Assembly (NCBI RefSeq): GCF_052118845.1
Contig: NZ_JBQKGJ010000005.1
Coordinates: 62,001 to 126,000, forward strand
DNA: 64,000 nucleotides
Reading direction: 5' to 3'
Origin: Bilifractor sp002394235
GTDB lineage: Bacteria; Bacillota; Clostridia; Lachnospirales; Lachnospiraceae
Part shown: one piece after another, positions 41,036 to 50,400 of the stretch
Layout: every line of letters begins with the position of its first letter
Numbering within the stretch: the stretch's first letter is position 1
Notes under the pieces: model-generated
The model's input: only the letters and a program-made list of their open reading frames with translations
Databases searched by the model: none
Told to the model about the DNA's origin: nothing
Program-made: the position numbers and the translations under genes

Positions 41036-42610
41036 ATGTTTTGCAGCATAGTATCATCTGCAATTTCCGGTGTGGAGGCAGTTCCCGTGACAGTAGAGGC
41101 GGATGTGAGCGAGGGGATGCCTTATTTCGCGATTGTTGGCAGCGTCTCTTCCCAGGTCAGAGAGGCACAGGAACGGGTTCGGACTGCGTTCCGCAACATC
41201 GGTATAGTGCTTGCTCCGAAGAGGATAACGATCAATCTGGCGCCGGGAGACATCAGAAAAGACGGGACCAGGTTTGATCTGCCGATTGCCGCCGCGGTTC
41301 TGGAGGCATTGGGATATATTGAGAAGGGAGCGTTCCGAAAGGCGATGGTGCTCGGGGAACTTCATCTGGACGGGACAATTGAGAAAATACCAGGAGTTCT
41401 GCCCAGTGTGATCGCCGCAAAGGAAAACGGATGTGAGCTGTGTATCGTTCCGACAGAAAATGCCGCGGAGGGTAGTGCTGTAGATGGTATCCGGATTGTA
41501 GGCGTGAGAAACATTTCGGAACTGATTGCCTTCAGTCATGGAAGAGCTCCGTCATCGTTTCCGGGAAATCGTGTTCCGGAAGACGAGGAATACACGATTG
41601 ATTTCAGTGATATTCACGGACAGAAGACGGTCAAGCGCGCTGCCCTGATCGCAGCGGCGGGTTTTCATAACCTGTTTCTGTCAGGGCCGCCCGGATCCGG
41701 GAAATCCATGACGGCGGAGCGGATACCTACCATTCTTCCGCCGCTGTCAGAGGAGGAAAGCCTGGAGGTTTCCAAGATCTACAGTGTGGTCGGTCTGATG
41801 CCGCGCGGGGTCTCGATGATTCGCAGAAGACCGTTTCGGGCACCGCATCACACGATTACGCCGACTGCGCTTTGCGGTGGAGGATTTTACCCGCATCCCG
41901 GCGAGGTAACACTTGCTCACCGAGGAGTCCTGTTTCTGGATGAGATTCCGGAGATGATGCCTGCCACACTGGAGATGCTGCGGCAGCCGCTTGAGAGCCG
42001 CGAGATCACGATCTCCAGGCTGGGAGGCACCTGTGTATATCCGGCGTCCTTTCTGCTCGTTGCAGCGGCGAATCCATGCCCCTGCGGGTATTTCCCGGAT
42101 ATGAACCGCTGCATTTGTACCCACAGAGATGTCCTGGATTATCAGAAAAAACTGAGCAAGGCGTTCATGGACCGCATCGATTTGAAATGTGATGTGCAGG
42201 CTGTCAGTTACGAGTCGCTTACGGAAAAGGGAGATTTCGAGGTTTCCTCTTCAAGTATGAGGAAAAAGGTGATGCGTGCGATCGAAATTCAGAAGGAACG
42301 TTATCGGGGAACGGGAGTGACGTTTAACAGTGAACTGACGGCGTCCTCTATCGCAAAACACTGTGAGATGACAGATGAGGCGGAATTGACAGTACGACTG
42401 GCCTTTGACAAACTGGGCCTTTCGGCAAGAGGGTATCATCATGTCATCAAGGTGGCGCGGACAATCGCGGATCTCGAGGGAACCGACCGGATCAATGATG
42501 CTCATATCAGCGAGGCAATCTGCCTGCGATGCAGTGACAGCTTTTCTTCCGCCTCAGCGTATCAGATGCCGGGCATGAGGGTGCCGTCGAAACGGCAGAG
42601 AGGAGGATGA
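41036..42610 (+). CDS. comM: ComM/YifB-family Mg-chelatase-like AAA+ ATPase
   Basis: 524-residue helicase-like protein; in Vibrio ComM drives branch migration during natural transformation. The N-terminal Lon-protease-like domain has VEADVSEGMPYFAIVG and INLAPGDIRKDGTRFDLPIA. The AAA+ core has GPPGSGKSM (Walker A), LFLDEIPE (Walker B) and the zinc-like CPCGYFPDMNRCICTHRDVLDY. ATG 41036 follows AGGAGGAA; the open frame upstream is not family-like. dprA follows with overlap, so this is a DNA uptake/recombination pair. Confidence 0.94.
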   Translation: MFCSIVSSAISGVEAVPVTVEADVSEGMPYFAIVGSVSSQVREAQERVRTAFRNIGIVLAPKRITINLAPGDIRKDGTRFDLPIAAAVLEALGYIEKGAFRKAMVLGELHLDGTIEKIPGVLPSVIAAKENGCELCIVPTENAAEGSAVDGIRIVGVRNISELIAFSHGRAPSSFPGNRVPEDEEYTIDFSDIHGQKTVKRAALIAAAGFHNLFLSGPPGSGKSMTAERIPTILPPLSEEESLEVSKIYSVVGLMPRGVSMIRRRPFRAPHHTITPTALCGGGFYPHPGEVTLAHRGVLFLDEIPEMMPATLEMLRQPLESREITISRLGGTCVYPASFLLVAAANPCPCGYFPDMNRCICTHRDVLDYQKKLSKAFMDRIDLKCDVQAVSYESLTEKGDFEVSSSSMRKKVMRAIEIQKERYRGTGVTFNSELTASSIAKHCEMTDEAELTVRLAFDKLGLSARGYHHVIKVARTIADLEGTDRINDAHISEAICLRCSDSFSSASAYQMPGMRVPSKRQRGG

Positions 42611-42612
42611 GG

Positions 42613-43872
42613 ATGGTATCGGGCGGTGAGAAAATGGTGAGCCAGCCGGATGACGAGAAAATGATAAGCCAGCCGGATGACGAAAAAATGACAAGGCAGC
42701 CGGATGACGAGAAAATGATGAGCCAGCCGGATCACGGGAAAATGGCGACACAGTCAAGTCGGGGGAACGTGCAAACGCAGTCAGATCAGAAGAATACGAA
42801 CGCCAGATTCCGCAGGGAGCAGAACCCGGAGATTCTGGGACAGATCAGATATGTGGCGCGTGAGGATCAGGAGTATCCGGAGCAGCTGCGTAATTATCCG
42901 AGGATGCCGTCAGGCCTGTATCTTGTCGGAAATTTTCCGGATCCCGGAAAGAAGACGGTCGCGATTGTGGGGGCGAGGATGTGCAGCCCGTACGGCAGGG
43001 CAGAGGCAATCCGTTTTGGTGAAGAGCTTGCTGCGGAAGGTGTACAGATTATCAGCGGCATGGCATATGGCGTGGATTCGTGGGCGCTGCATGGCGCTCT
43101 GCAGGCGGGAGGACAAGGGTTTGCGGTACTGGGCTGCGGTGTAGATGTGTGTTATCCGAAGGAAAGCTACCATATATATAGAAGGATTATCCGTGAGGGT
43201 GGAGGCATTATGTCCGAGTTTGAGCCGGGTGATGGTCCTGCAGCCTGGCATTTCCCGATTCGCAACCGGATTATCAGTGCGCTCGCCGATGTGGTTCTTG
43301 TCGTAGAAGCAAAGCTTCGCAGTGGCTCGTTGATTACTGCGGATTATGCGCTTTCTCAGGGGAAAACCATATACGCGGTTCCGGGGAGGAACCTGGATGA
43401 GCTGAGCCGTGGCTGTAACCGCCTGATCGCCCAGGGCGCCGGCATTGCATGGGACCCGGAGGTCATACTGGAGGAACTGGGGATTGCGGGCAGCAGAAGG
43501 TCACGTGAAGAGAAGAATACAGGCAGAAATGAAGAAGAGAGAGTTGAAAAGAAAGGCAGACAGGAAAATGGAAAGAAAGAGGGGATGACAGGGGGGAAGA
43601 AAGAGGAAGAGAAGAAAGGAAAGGAAAATGGTGTCGGGCGGAGAGAAGGAGGAACGGCAGAAGAAAAAGCACCGCGCAGGCTGTCAAAGAAGTACGAGGA
43701 TGCAGAGGATTTTCAAAAGGTATTCGGCAAGCTTTCCTATGATCCTCAGAGCCTGGATACGCTGCAGGAGAGAACCGGCATGGAGCTCTCGCAGCTGACA
43801 AGAGTACTGGTGCAGCTGACCTTTTCCGGATATGTGCATGAGGCTCCGGCGGGGTATTACAGCAGAAGCTGA
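42613..43872 (+). CDS. dprA: DNA processing protein DprA
   Basis: Loads RecA on incoming single-stranded DNA. The Rossmann core has VAIVGARMCSPYGRAEA, ISGMAYGVDSWALHGAL, GGGIMSEFEPG and FPIRNRIISALAD. The C-terminal winged helix is near 365-415. Two oddities: the N-terminus carries four 9-residue repeats (SQPDDEKM type, bases 42628-42735), and a Lys/Glu/Gly-rich linker of about 60 residues separates the core and the winged helix. ATG 42613 has GGAGG at 6 bases; ATG 42607 overlapping the comM stop is also possible. 419 residues, longer than the usual 300-370. Confidence 0.93.
   Translation: MVSGGEKMVSQPDDEKMISQPDDEKMTRQPDDEKMMSQPDHGKMATQSSRGNVQTQSDQKNTNARFRREQNPEILGQIRYVAREDQEYPEQLRNYPRMPSGLYLVGNFPDPGKKTVAIVGARMCSPYGRAEAIRFGEELAAEGVQIISGMAYGVDSWALHGALQAGGQGFAVLGCGVDVCYPKESYHIYRRIIREGGGIMSEFEPGDGPAAWHFPIRNRIISALADVVLVVEAKLRSGSLITADYALSQGKTIYAVPGRNLDELSRGCNRLIAQGAGIAWDPEVILEELGIAGSRRSREEKNTGRNEEERVEKKGRQENGKKEGMTGGKKEEEKKGKENGVGRREGGTAEEKAPRRLSKKYEDAEDFQKVFGKLSYDPQSLDTLQERTGMELSQLTRVLVQLTFSGYVHEAPAGYYSRS
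42628..42735 (+). repeat. 27-bp tandem repeat in the dprA 5' end
   Basis: Four units at 42628, 42655, 42682 and 42709, each close to GAGAAAATGATGAGCCAGCC plus GGATGAC, in frame with dprA. Confidence 0.9.
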
Positions 43873-43910
43873 ATTTTTCAGCGGGCGACACGGAGCTGTC
43901 CGCAGCATAT

Positions 43911-44005
43911 TTACGCGAACAGTGAGCCGCAGCCGAATGCGAAGTATTCGTGTGCGGCGAGCATCGCGATAGCGAGATAAAACTCGCGCAGCGTGTTTTA
44001 TCTCG
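43911..44005. repeat. R2 repeat, copy 4
   Basis: 95-bp full copy from TTACGCGAACAG to GTTTTATCTCG, one base different from copy 1 in the middle (GCATCGCG for GCGTCGCG). Lies after dprA and about 190 bases before topA. Confidence 0.9.
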
Positions 44006-44071
44006 TTCAGCCTGCGGCTGGCATAGTTCGTTCGTTTTGACAGCGATTTGCAAGGCATGAAAGGCACATGA

Positions 44072-44119
44072 AAGATAACTCGGGCTTATAGAAAGACACC
44101 TGGAAGATAACTCGGGCTT
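44072..44119 (+). promoter_or_regulatory. 16-bp direct repeat overlapping the topA -35 box
   Basis: AAGATAACTCGGGCTT occurs at 44072-44087 and 44104-44119, 32 bases apart (about three helical turns). The second copy overlaps TTGCAC. It could be an operator; the binding factor is unknown. Confidence 0.5.
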
Positions 44120-44146
44120 GCACGGTCAAATTATTTGCGTTATAGT
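44118..44146 (+). promoter_or_regulatory. Promoter of topA
   Basis: TTGCAC (44118-44123), 17-base spacer, TATAGT (44141-44146), about 50 bases before the topA start. Confidence 0.7.
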
Positions 44147-44196
44147 GCTAATCGTAGCGCTCATAAAGCGCCGGTAATGCTTATGGAGGTGTTTAC

Positions 44197-46335
44197 GTGC
44201 CAAATTATCTTGTGATTGTAGAGTCACCGACGAAAGTTAAGACTGTCAAAAAATTTCTCGGGAAGAATTATAATGTCCTGGCGTCGAACGGTCATGTCAG
44301 GGATTTGCCGAAAAGCAGTCTTGGCATTGACGTGGAGCATGACTTTGAACCGAAATATATTACGATCCGGGGCAAGGGAGAACTGGTTGCCTCCCTCCGC
44401 AAGGCGGCGGATAAGGCAGATAAAGTCTACCTCGCGACAGACCCTGACCGTGAGGGAGAAGCGATCTCTTGGCATCTGTCAAAGGCCCTTCGGCTGGATC
44501 CGAAGAAGATGCGCCGGATTACCTTTAATGAAATAACGAAAACGGCGGTCAAATCCTCTTTAAAGAATGCCAGGGATATCGACATGAATCTCGTGGATGA
44601 GCAGCAGGCGAGGCGGTGCCTTGACCGTATGGTAGGATATGAGATCAGTCCGCTGCTCTGGAAGAAAATCAAGCGGGGACTGTCTGCCGGCCGTGTGCAG
44701 TCTGTCGCGCTGCGGATCATAGCAGACCGTGAGGAGGAGATCAATGCATTTATCCCGAAGGAGTATTGGACGCTGGATGCGGATTTCAAGGTCAGCGGAG
44801 AGAAGAAACCTCTGACTGCTCATTTTTATGGAGACCAGCAGGGAAAGATTGAGATATCCTCTGAGGAACAGCTTCAGGGAATTCTGGATAGTCTGAAGGA
44901 TGCGGATTATCATGTCAGTGAGCTGAAGACCTCTGAGAGAAGCCGGAAGGCACCGCTGCCCTTTACGACGAGTACGCTTCAGCAGGAAGCCTCAAAGACC
45001 TTGAACATGTCCACTTACAAGACGATGCAGATTGCCCAGCAGCTGTACGAGGGAATCGATCTGAAAAAGGGCGGTACGGTGGGATTGATTTCGTATCTGC
45101 GTACCGATTCCACCCGTATCTCGACAGAAGCGGATCAGGCGGCGAGAGAATATATCCGGGAGCAGTACGGGGAACAGTTCCTGTCGGACGGAAGCACGAC
45201 GGAGAACAAGAACAAGCACGCACAGGATGCGCACGAGGCAATACGACCGACGGATATCACGAGGACGCCATCGTCTGTGAAGGAGTTCCTTTCCAGGGAT
45301 CAGTTCCGTCTCTATCAGCTGATCTGGCGGAGATTTGCGGCAAGCCGGATGGCTTCTGCCCGTTACGAGACGAACACGGTGAAAATAAACGGTGGAAAGT
45401 ATGTATTTCACGCGTCCTCGTCAAGGATTAAATTCGCCGGATTCATGACGGTGTACACACAGGACGATGACAAAAAGCTTGAGAATGATCATCTGAGCGG
45501 AATTACGAAGGAGAGCACGCTCTCTCTGATCAATTTCGACAGGGAACAGCATTTTACGCAGCCCCCGGCTCACTATACCGAGGCTTCTCTCGTCAAGACG
45601 CTGGAGGAGCTTGGAATCGGACGGCCGAGTACCTACGCTCCCACCATCACAACAATCATTGCACGCCATTATGTGACACGTGAGAAGAAGAACCTTTACA
45701 TCACAGAGCTGGGAACAGCGGTAAATGATCTGATGAAGGAGGCGTTTCCGGGCATCGTGAATGTGGATTTTACCGCCAACATGGAACAGCTCCTGGACGC
45801 AATCGGAGATGGCACGATTGAGTGGAAAACGGTTGTGCGCAACTTCTGGCCGGATCTGGATGCCGCTGTGCAGAAGGCTGATAAAGAACTGGAGAAGGTG
45901 AAGATTGAGGATGAAGTAACCGATGTCATCTGCGAGAACTGCGGACGGCACATGGTGATCAAATATGGCCCGCACGGTAAGTTCCTTGCCTGCCCTGGTT
46001 TTCCTGAATGCCGCAATACAAAACCGTATCTGGAGAAGATCGGTGTGAAGTGCCCGAAATGCGGCGGAGAGGTTCTCCTGAAGAAGACCAGAAAGGGCCG
46101 GATCTATTACGGATGCGAGCATAATCCGGACTGCGACTTCATGACATGGCAGAAGCCATCGAATATCCGCTGCCCGAAATGTGGCGGCTATATGCTCGAA
46201 AAGGGAAGCCGGCTTGTGTGCGCAGACAAGGAATGCGGATACGTCATGCCGAGGCCAAAGCAGGAGGATCCGGATACCGCGAAGGCGGCGTCGGGAAAGC
46301 CTGAGGAGGCTGTGTCTGCTGCGGCAAGCCTTTGA
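44197..46335 (+). CDS. topA: DNA topoisomerase I
   Basis: Type IA topoisomerase relaxing negative supercoils, 712 residues. TOPRIM domain: MPNYLVIVESPTKVKTVKKFL and DPDREGEAISWHL. The active-site Tyr is in GLISYLRTDSTRIS. Three C-terminal zinc ribbons: CENCGRHM..CPGFPEC, CPKCGGEV..CEHNPDC and CPKCGGYM..CADKEC. The start is GTG 44197 with GGAGGT 6 bases upstream. Often adjacent to dprA and codY in Firmicutes, as here. Confidence 0.97.
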   Translation: MPNYLVIVESPTKVKTVKKFLGKNYNVLASNGHVRDLPKSSLGIDVEHDFEPKYITIRGKGELVASLRKAADKADKVYLATDPDREGEAISWHLSKALRLDPKKMRRITFNEITKTAVKSSLKNARDIDMNLVDEQQARRCLDRMVGYEISPLLWKKIKRGLSAGRVQSVALRIIADREEEINAFIPKEYWTLDADFKVSGEKKPLTAHFYGDQQGKIEISSEEQLQGILDSLKDADYHVSELKTSERSRKAPLPFTTSTLQQEASKTLNMSTYKTMQIAQQLYEGIDLKKGGTVGLISYLRTDSTRISTEADQAAREYIREQYGEQFLSDGSTTENKNKHAQDAHEAIRPTDITRTPSSVKEFLSRDQFRLYQLIWRRFAASRMASARYETNTVKINGGKYVFHASSSRIKFAGFMTVYTQDDDKKLENDHLSGITKESTLSLINFDREQHFTQPPAHYTEASLVKTLEELGIGRPSTYAPTITTIIARHYVTREKKNLYITELGTAVNDLMKEAFPGIVNVDFTANMEQLLDAIGDGTIEWKTVVRNFWPDLDAAVQKADKELEKVKIEDEVTDVICENCGRHMVIKYGPHGKFLACPGFPECRNTKPYLEKIGVKCPKCGGEVLLKKTRKGRIYYGCEHNPDCDFMTWQKPSNIRCPKCGGYMLEKGSRLVCADKECGYVMPRPKQEDPDTAKAASGKPEEAVSAAASL

Positions 46336-46452
46336 AATGACGGAGTCAGAATGACTGATCTGTAAGGATTGAGTGGAACTGACTGAGCCGGAAGGAAAGC
46401 AAACGAAGGATATAGCGGTGAAACACCGATTTTAGTGAATGATTAAGTGATT

Positions 46453-46518
46453 CTGTCCTCCTGTGACTGGATTCTGACGCGGATTGTCAGATATCTTTGC
46501 AGAGAGGACAGTTTTTTT
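46453..46518 (+). terminator. Terminator of topA
   Basis: CTGTCCTC (46453-46460) pairs with GAGGACAG (46504-46511), inner CTGAC/GTCAG, then T7. Confidence 0.85.
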
Positions 46519-46639
46519 CGCCTGTTTTCGTAATCTTTTTTATGAGAATTTTTGCCGACACAGGATGCGGAATCGAAGTTTCGATGAATAAATATATATA
46601 TTTCAAGGGAATGCCTTGGTGTTTTAGTACATGTTTCGT

Positions 46640-46654
46640 AATTTTCCGAAAAGC
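46640..46654. promoter_or_regulatory. Possible CodY box upstream of codY
   Basis: AATTTTCCGAAAAGC matches the CodY motif AATTTTCWGAAAATT at 12 of 15 positions. A weaker match (10 of 15) is at 46714-46728. Autorepression is plausible but untested. The rest of the 46336-46892 gap holds the topA terminator and AT-rich sequence without a gene. Confidence 0.4.
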
Positions 46655-46892
46655 ATTCTTGTGAATCTATACAAAAATGGTCGAACATTTCGACAAAATA
46701 TATGAGTTGTTATTGATTTCAGAAAAAAGCTGTGCTACTATTCTTCTAGTTGAATAGTAGATTCTATTTATATGTTCAATTCTTTTTTGGTTTTATCCCG
46801 ACGAAACAACATCTGCTGAATGATTTGTGTCTGTATTATATATGTTGTCGATATTGGTATGGAAACTTCTCATCGTACGAAAGGAGATTGTA

Positions 46893-47699
46893 ATGAGCGT
46901 ACAGCTGCTTGACAAAACAAGAAAGATCAACAAACTGCTTCACAACAACAATTCAACGAAGGTTGTCTTCAATGACATCTGCGATGTGCTGGTGGACTGC
47001 CTCCAGTCTAATATTCTCGTCATCAGCCGGAAGGGAAAGGTCCTCGGAGTGTCAACCTGCAGCGGCGTTGATGAGATCAGCGAGCTGATCACAGATGAGG
47101 TTGGAACGCACGTGGATCCTTTATTGAATGACCGTTTTCTGAATGTCCTTTCTACGCAGGAAAATGTCAATCTGAATACCCTCGGCTTCGAGGGCGAGAA
47201 GTACGAGAACTATACCGCAATTATTAATCCGATTGAGATTGCCGGTGAGAGACTCGGAACGGTCTTCATGTACCGGTATAAACCGCAGTATGATATCGAT
47301 GACATCATTGTCAGTGAGTATGGGACTACAGTCGTCGGGCTCGAGATGATGCGTTCTGTAAATGAGGAAAATGTAGAGGAGAATCGCAAGATCCAGGTGG
47401 TGAAATCTGCGTTCAGCACACTGTCCTTCTCTGAACTGGAGGCGATTATCCATATCTTTGATGAACTCGATGGCACAGAGGGAATCCTTGTCGCAAGCAA
47501 AATCGCGGACCGCGTCGGAATCACACGATCTGTTATTGTCAACGCGCTTCGTAAATTTGAGAGCGCCGGCGTCATTGAATCAAGATCAAGCGGAATGAAA
47601 GGCACCTACATCAAGGTGCTGAACGATTATATATTCGACGAACTGGCTGAGATTAAAGAAAAGAGAACGCAGGAAAACGCCAAAAAGGCCAAGGCCTGA
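46893..47699 (+). CDS. codY: GTP- and branched-chain amino acid-sensing regulator CodY
   Basis: Global nutrient repressor, 268 residues. An N-terminal GAF-type sensor (SVQLLDKTRKINKLL..., FNDICDVLVDCLQSNILVISRKGKVLG) is followed by a C-terminal winged helix with VASKIADRVGITRSVIVNALRKFESAGVIESRSSGMKGTYI (in parts), the highly conserved CodY HTH. ATG 46893 has AAAGGAG upstream; the longer frame starts without a ribosome site. It has its own terminator. Confidence 0.96.
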   Translation: MSVQLLDKTRKINKLLHNNNSTKVVFNDICDVLVDCLQSNILVISRKGKVLGVSTCSGVDEISELITDEVGTHVDPLLNDRFLNVLSTQENVNLNTLGFEGEKYENYTAIINPIEIAGERLGTVFMYRYKPQYDIDDIIVSEYGTTVVGLEMMRSVNEENVEENRKIQVVKSAFSTLSFSELEAIIHIFDELDGTEGILVASKIADRVGITRSVIVNALRKFESAGVIESRSSGMKGTYIKVLNDYIFDELAEIKEKRTQENAKKAKA

Positions 47700-47850
47700 T
47701 TGATTCGTCTGCCGGAGAGACGGAAGTCTGCATACGGCGTGAAGAGGCGGGACATATTCGGGAATAGCAGCTGGAAATGGACTTTACTAGATATAATCGG
47801 ACGGAACAGGAACTCTCACGAAACAGGCCTCATTACATAATGAAAGAATA

Positions 47851-47893
47851 CACGAAAAATACCGCGGCATACAGAGCCGCGGTATTTTTCGTG
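47851..47893. terminator. Perfect 18-bp bidirectional terminator after codY
   Basis: CACGAAAAATACCGCGGC (47851-47868) pairs with its exact complement at 47876-47893, giving a T5 run on either strand. Confidence 0.9.
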
Positions 47894-47910
47894 CAAGAAT
47901 GATTTTGGTG

Positions 47911-48042
47911 AGGAAACAAACCGGGTTCTGTTTCGCTGAGATCAGGAAGCAGACCGGATCCTGTTTCGCTAAGATCAGGAAGCAGACCGGATCCTGTTTC
48001 GCTGAAATCGGGAAGCAGACCGGATCGTTTTTTGTTGAAATC
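47911..48042 (+). repeat. 33-bp tandem array, four units, apparently non-coding
   Basis: Units at 47911, 47944, 47977 and 48010, core AAGCAGACCGGATCCTGTTT. The period is a multiple of three and a 60-codon frame (47899-48081) spans it with an 11-residue repeat, but it lacks a ribosome site and lies right after a terminator. Between codY and groES; the rest of the gap has only the groES promoter. Confidence 0.85.
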
Positions 48043-48135
48043 GGATTTGAAATAAAAAACAGTAAATTAGTGAGAAAATAGGAGAAATATGAAGAAATAA
48101 CGAGCAATAACGAGATACAGTGTTATAAAACCGAT

Positions 48136-48164
48136 TTGCGAAATAGAGCTTTTGAAACTATTAT
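48136..48164 (+). promoter_or_regulatory. Promoter of groES-groEL
   Basis: TTGCGA (48136-48141), 17-base spacer, TATTAT (48159-48164), just upstream of CIRCE. Confidence 0.6.
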
Positions 48165-48176
48165 TAATATCGTTGA

Positions 48177-48203
48177 GTAGCACTCAAAGGTAATGAGTGC
48201 TAA
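48177..48203. promoter_or_regulatory. CIRCE operator upstream of groES
   Basis: GTAGCACTC-N9-GAGTGCTAA, one mismatch from the consensus; the second HrcA site in the window. Confidence 0.95.
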
Positions 48204-48255
48204 TAAACATAAGAATTAGTGAAAGATTGAAATCCATATAAGGAGGCTGAAGATT

Positions 48256-48531
48256 ATGAAGTTAGTTCCACTTGGTGACAGAGTTGTACTGAAACAGGTT
48301 GAAGCAGAGGAGAAGACAAAATCCGGTATTATTCTTACATCTGCAGCGCAGGAGAAGCCGCAGGAGGCAACTGTAATTGCGGTAGGACCAGGAACCGATA
48401 AAGTAAAGATGGAAGTAAAGCCGGGCGACAAGGTTATTTTTGCTCAGTATGCAGGAACTCATTTTAAGGCTGACGGCGAGGAATATATCGTATCAAAGCA
48501 GGAAGATATTCTCGCGATTATTGAGGATTAA
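48256..48531 (+). CDS. groES: Co-chaperonin GroES
   Basis: 91-residue lid protein of the GroEL chaperonin. Signature: MKLVPLGDRVVLKQVEAEEKT at the start, a mobile loop SGIILTSAAQEKPQEATVIAVG, and GDKVIFAQYAGT. Ribosome site AAGGAGG. It is under CIRCE/HrcA control and 196 bases upstream of groEL. Confidence 0.98.
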   Translation: MKLVPLGDRVVLKQVEAEEKTKSGIILTSAAQEKPQEATVIAVGPGTDKVKMEVKPGDKVIFAQYAGTHFKADGEEYIVSKQEDILAIIED

Positions 48532-48727
48532 TACGGAAACCGATTATCAGGAATACTGAAGTCTGAGACGACAGCCGGTTATCGGATGACTGACGACGGA
48601 TACGAAAATCGGCTGTGAAACAGATAATTATGTGGAATTATACTTGAATCAGTGTCTGCCGGAAACGGGTAATTAAAAAATCCCGGACAGACAGATAGAG
48701 AACAGGAATATACAGGAGGAATGTACA

Positions 48728-50353
48728 ATGGCTAAGGAAATTAAATACGGCGCAGATGCCAGAACCGCTCTTCAGGCTGGCGTAGATAAGCTTGCAAATA
48801 CAGTTAAGGTGACTCTGGGACCGAAGGGACGTAATGTTGTTCTGGATAAATCCTATGGCGCACCGACCATTACAAATGATGGCGTTACGATCGCTAAGGA
48901 AATCGAGCTTGAGGATGGCTTTGAAAACATGGGCGCTCAGCTTATTCGTGAGGTTGCATCCAAGACAAATGATGTTGCCGGCGATGGCACCACAACCGCT
49001 ACCGTACTTGCGCAGGCAATGGTAAATGAGGGAATGAAGAACCTGGCTGCAGGTGCTAACCCGATCGTTCTCAGAAAAGGCATGAAGAAGGCTACAGACA
49101 AGACGGTAGACCTGATCAAGGAGATGAGCGAGAAGGTTACCAGCAAAAAGCAGATTGCGAGAGTAGCCGCTGTTTCATCCGGAGATGAAGCCGTTGGCAA
49201 TATGGTTGCAGATGCGATGGAGTCCGTAACAAATGATGGCGTCATCACCATCGAGGAATCCAAGACAATGCAGACAGAGCTTGACCTTGTAAAAGGTATG
49301 CAGTTTGACAGAGGATATGTTTCCGCATATCTTGCAACGGACATGGAGAAAATGGAGGCAGATCTGGACAGCCCGTATATCCTGATCACAGACAAGAAGA
49401 TCGGCAACATTCAGGATATCCTTCCGCTTCTTGAGAAAATCGTTCAGTCCAGCGCAAGCCTTCTGATCATCGCTGAGGATGTTGAGGGCGAGGCGCTGTC
49501 CACATTGATTGTCAACAAGCTCCGCGGAACCTTCAAGGTATGTGCGGTGAAGGCACCGGGCTATGGCGACAGAAGAAAAGAGATGCTTCAGGATATCGCA
49601 ATCCTGACCGGCGGACAGGTTATCTCCTCTGACCTCGGCATCGAGCTCAAGGATGCTACCATGGATATGCTCGGAAAGGCAAAAACTGTTCAGGTTAAGA
49701 AGGAAACCACAACCATCGTCGACGGCGCCGGCGACAAGGAAGCAATCAAGAACCGTATTGCTCAGATTAAGGCTCAGATTGCCGAGACAAAATCTGATTT
49801 CGACCGCGAGAAGCTTCAGGAGAGGCTTGCAAAGCTGGCTGGCGGCGTAGCGGTTATTCGTGTCGGTGCTGCTACTGAGACTGAGATGAAGGAAGCAAAG
49901 CTCCGCATGGAGGATGCTCTGAACGCTACAAGAGCAGCTGTGGAAGAGGGCGTTATCGCCGGAGGCGGTTCTGCTTATGTACACGCATCCAAGGAACTGG
50001 CAAAGTTTGTTGATACCCTTGAGGGCGATGAGAAGACAGGCGCAAAGATTGTCATGAAGGCACTTGAAGCACCTCTGGCAACAATTGCTGCAAACGCAGG
50101 ACTTGAGGGCGCAGTGATCATCGACAAGGTAAGAGAGTCCAAGGTAGGCGTTGGATTTGATGCTTACAATGAAGAGTATGTAGATATGATCGAGGCAGGT
50201 ATCCTGGATCCGGCTAAGGTTACTAGAAGCGCTCTGCAGAACGCTACATCCGTTGCATCGTCTCTGCTTACTACTGAGGCTGCTGTATCTACAATTAAAG
50301 AGCCGGCTCCGGCTGCTCCGGCAGGCGGAAATCCGGGAATGGGCATGATGTAA
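48728..50353 (+). CDS. groEL: Chaperonin GroEL
   Basis: 541-residue chaperonin. Motifs: MAKEIKYGADARTALQAGVDKLANTVKVTLGPKGRN, the ATP site AGDGTTTATVLA, and the C-terminal GGNPGMGMM tail. GGAGG precedes ATG 48728. A terminator and an R2 repeat follow directly. Confidence 0.98.
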   Translation: MAKEIKYGADARTALQAGVDKLANTVKVTLGPKGRNVVLDKSYGAPTITNDGVTIAKEIELEDGFENMGAQLIREVASKTNDVAGDGTTTATVLAQAMVNEGMKNLAAGANPIVLRKGMKKATDKTVDLIKEMSEKVTSKKQIARVAAVSSGDEAVGNMVADAMESVTNDGVITIEESKTMQTELDLVKGMQFDRGYVSAYLATDMEKMEADLDSPYILITDKKIGNIQDILPLLEKIVQSSASLLIIAEDVEGEALSTLIVNKLRGTFKVCAVKAPGYGDRRKEMLQDIAILTGGQVISSDLGIELKDATMDMLGKAKTVQVKKETTTIVDGAGDKEAIKNRIAQIKAQIAETKSDFDREKLQERLAKLAGGVAVIRVGAATETEMKEAKLRMEDALNATRAAVEEGVIAGGGSAYVHASKELAKFVDTLEGDEKTGAKIVMKALEAPLATIAANAGLEGAVIIDKVRESKVGVGFDAYNEEYVDMIEAGILDPAKVTRSALQNATSVASSLLTTEAAVSTIKEPAPAAPAGGNPGMGMM

Positions 50354-50400
50354 TCCTGTCCACCGGAATCTGAATAACGGGATGATATAAATGAAAAATG

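Noticed and set aside
47911..48042. CRISPR array
   Set aside because: The 33-bp units are directly adjacent with no unique spacers, only four occur, and no cas gene is present in the window.
47899..48081. 60-residue repeat protein gene
   Set aside because: Open only because the 33-bp unit is a multiple of three; no ribosome site, and a perfect terminator ends immediately upstream.
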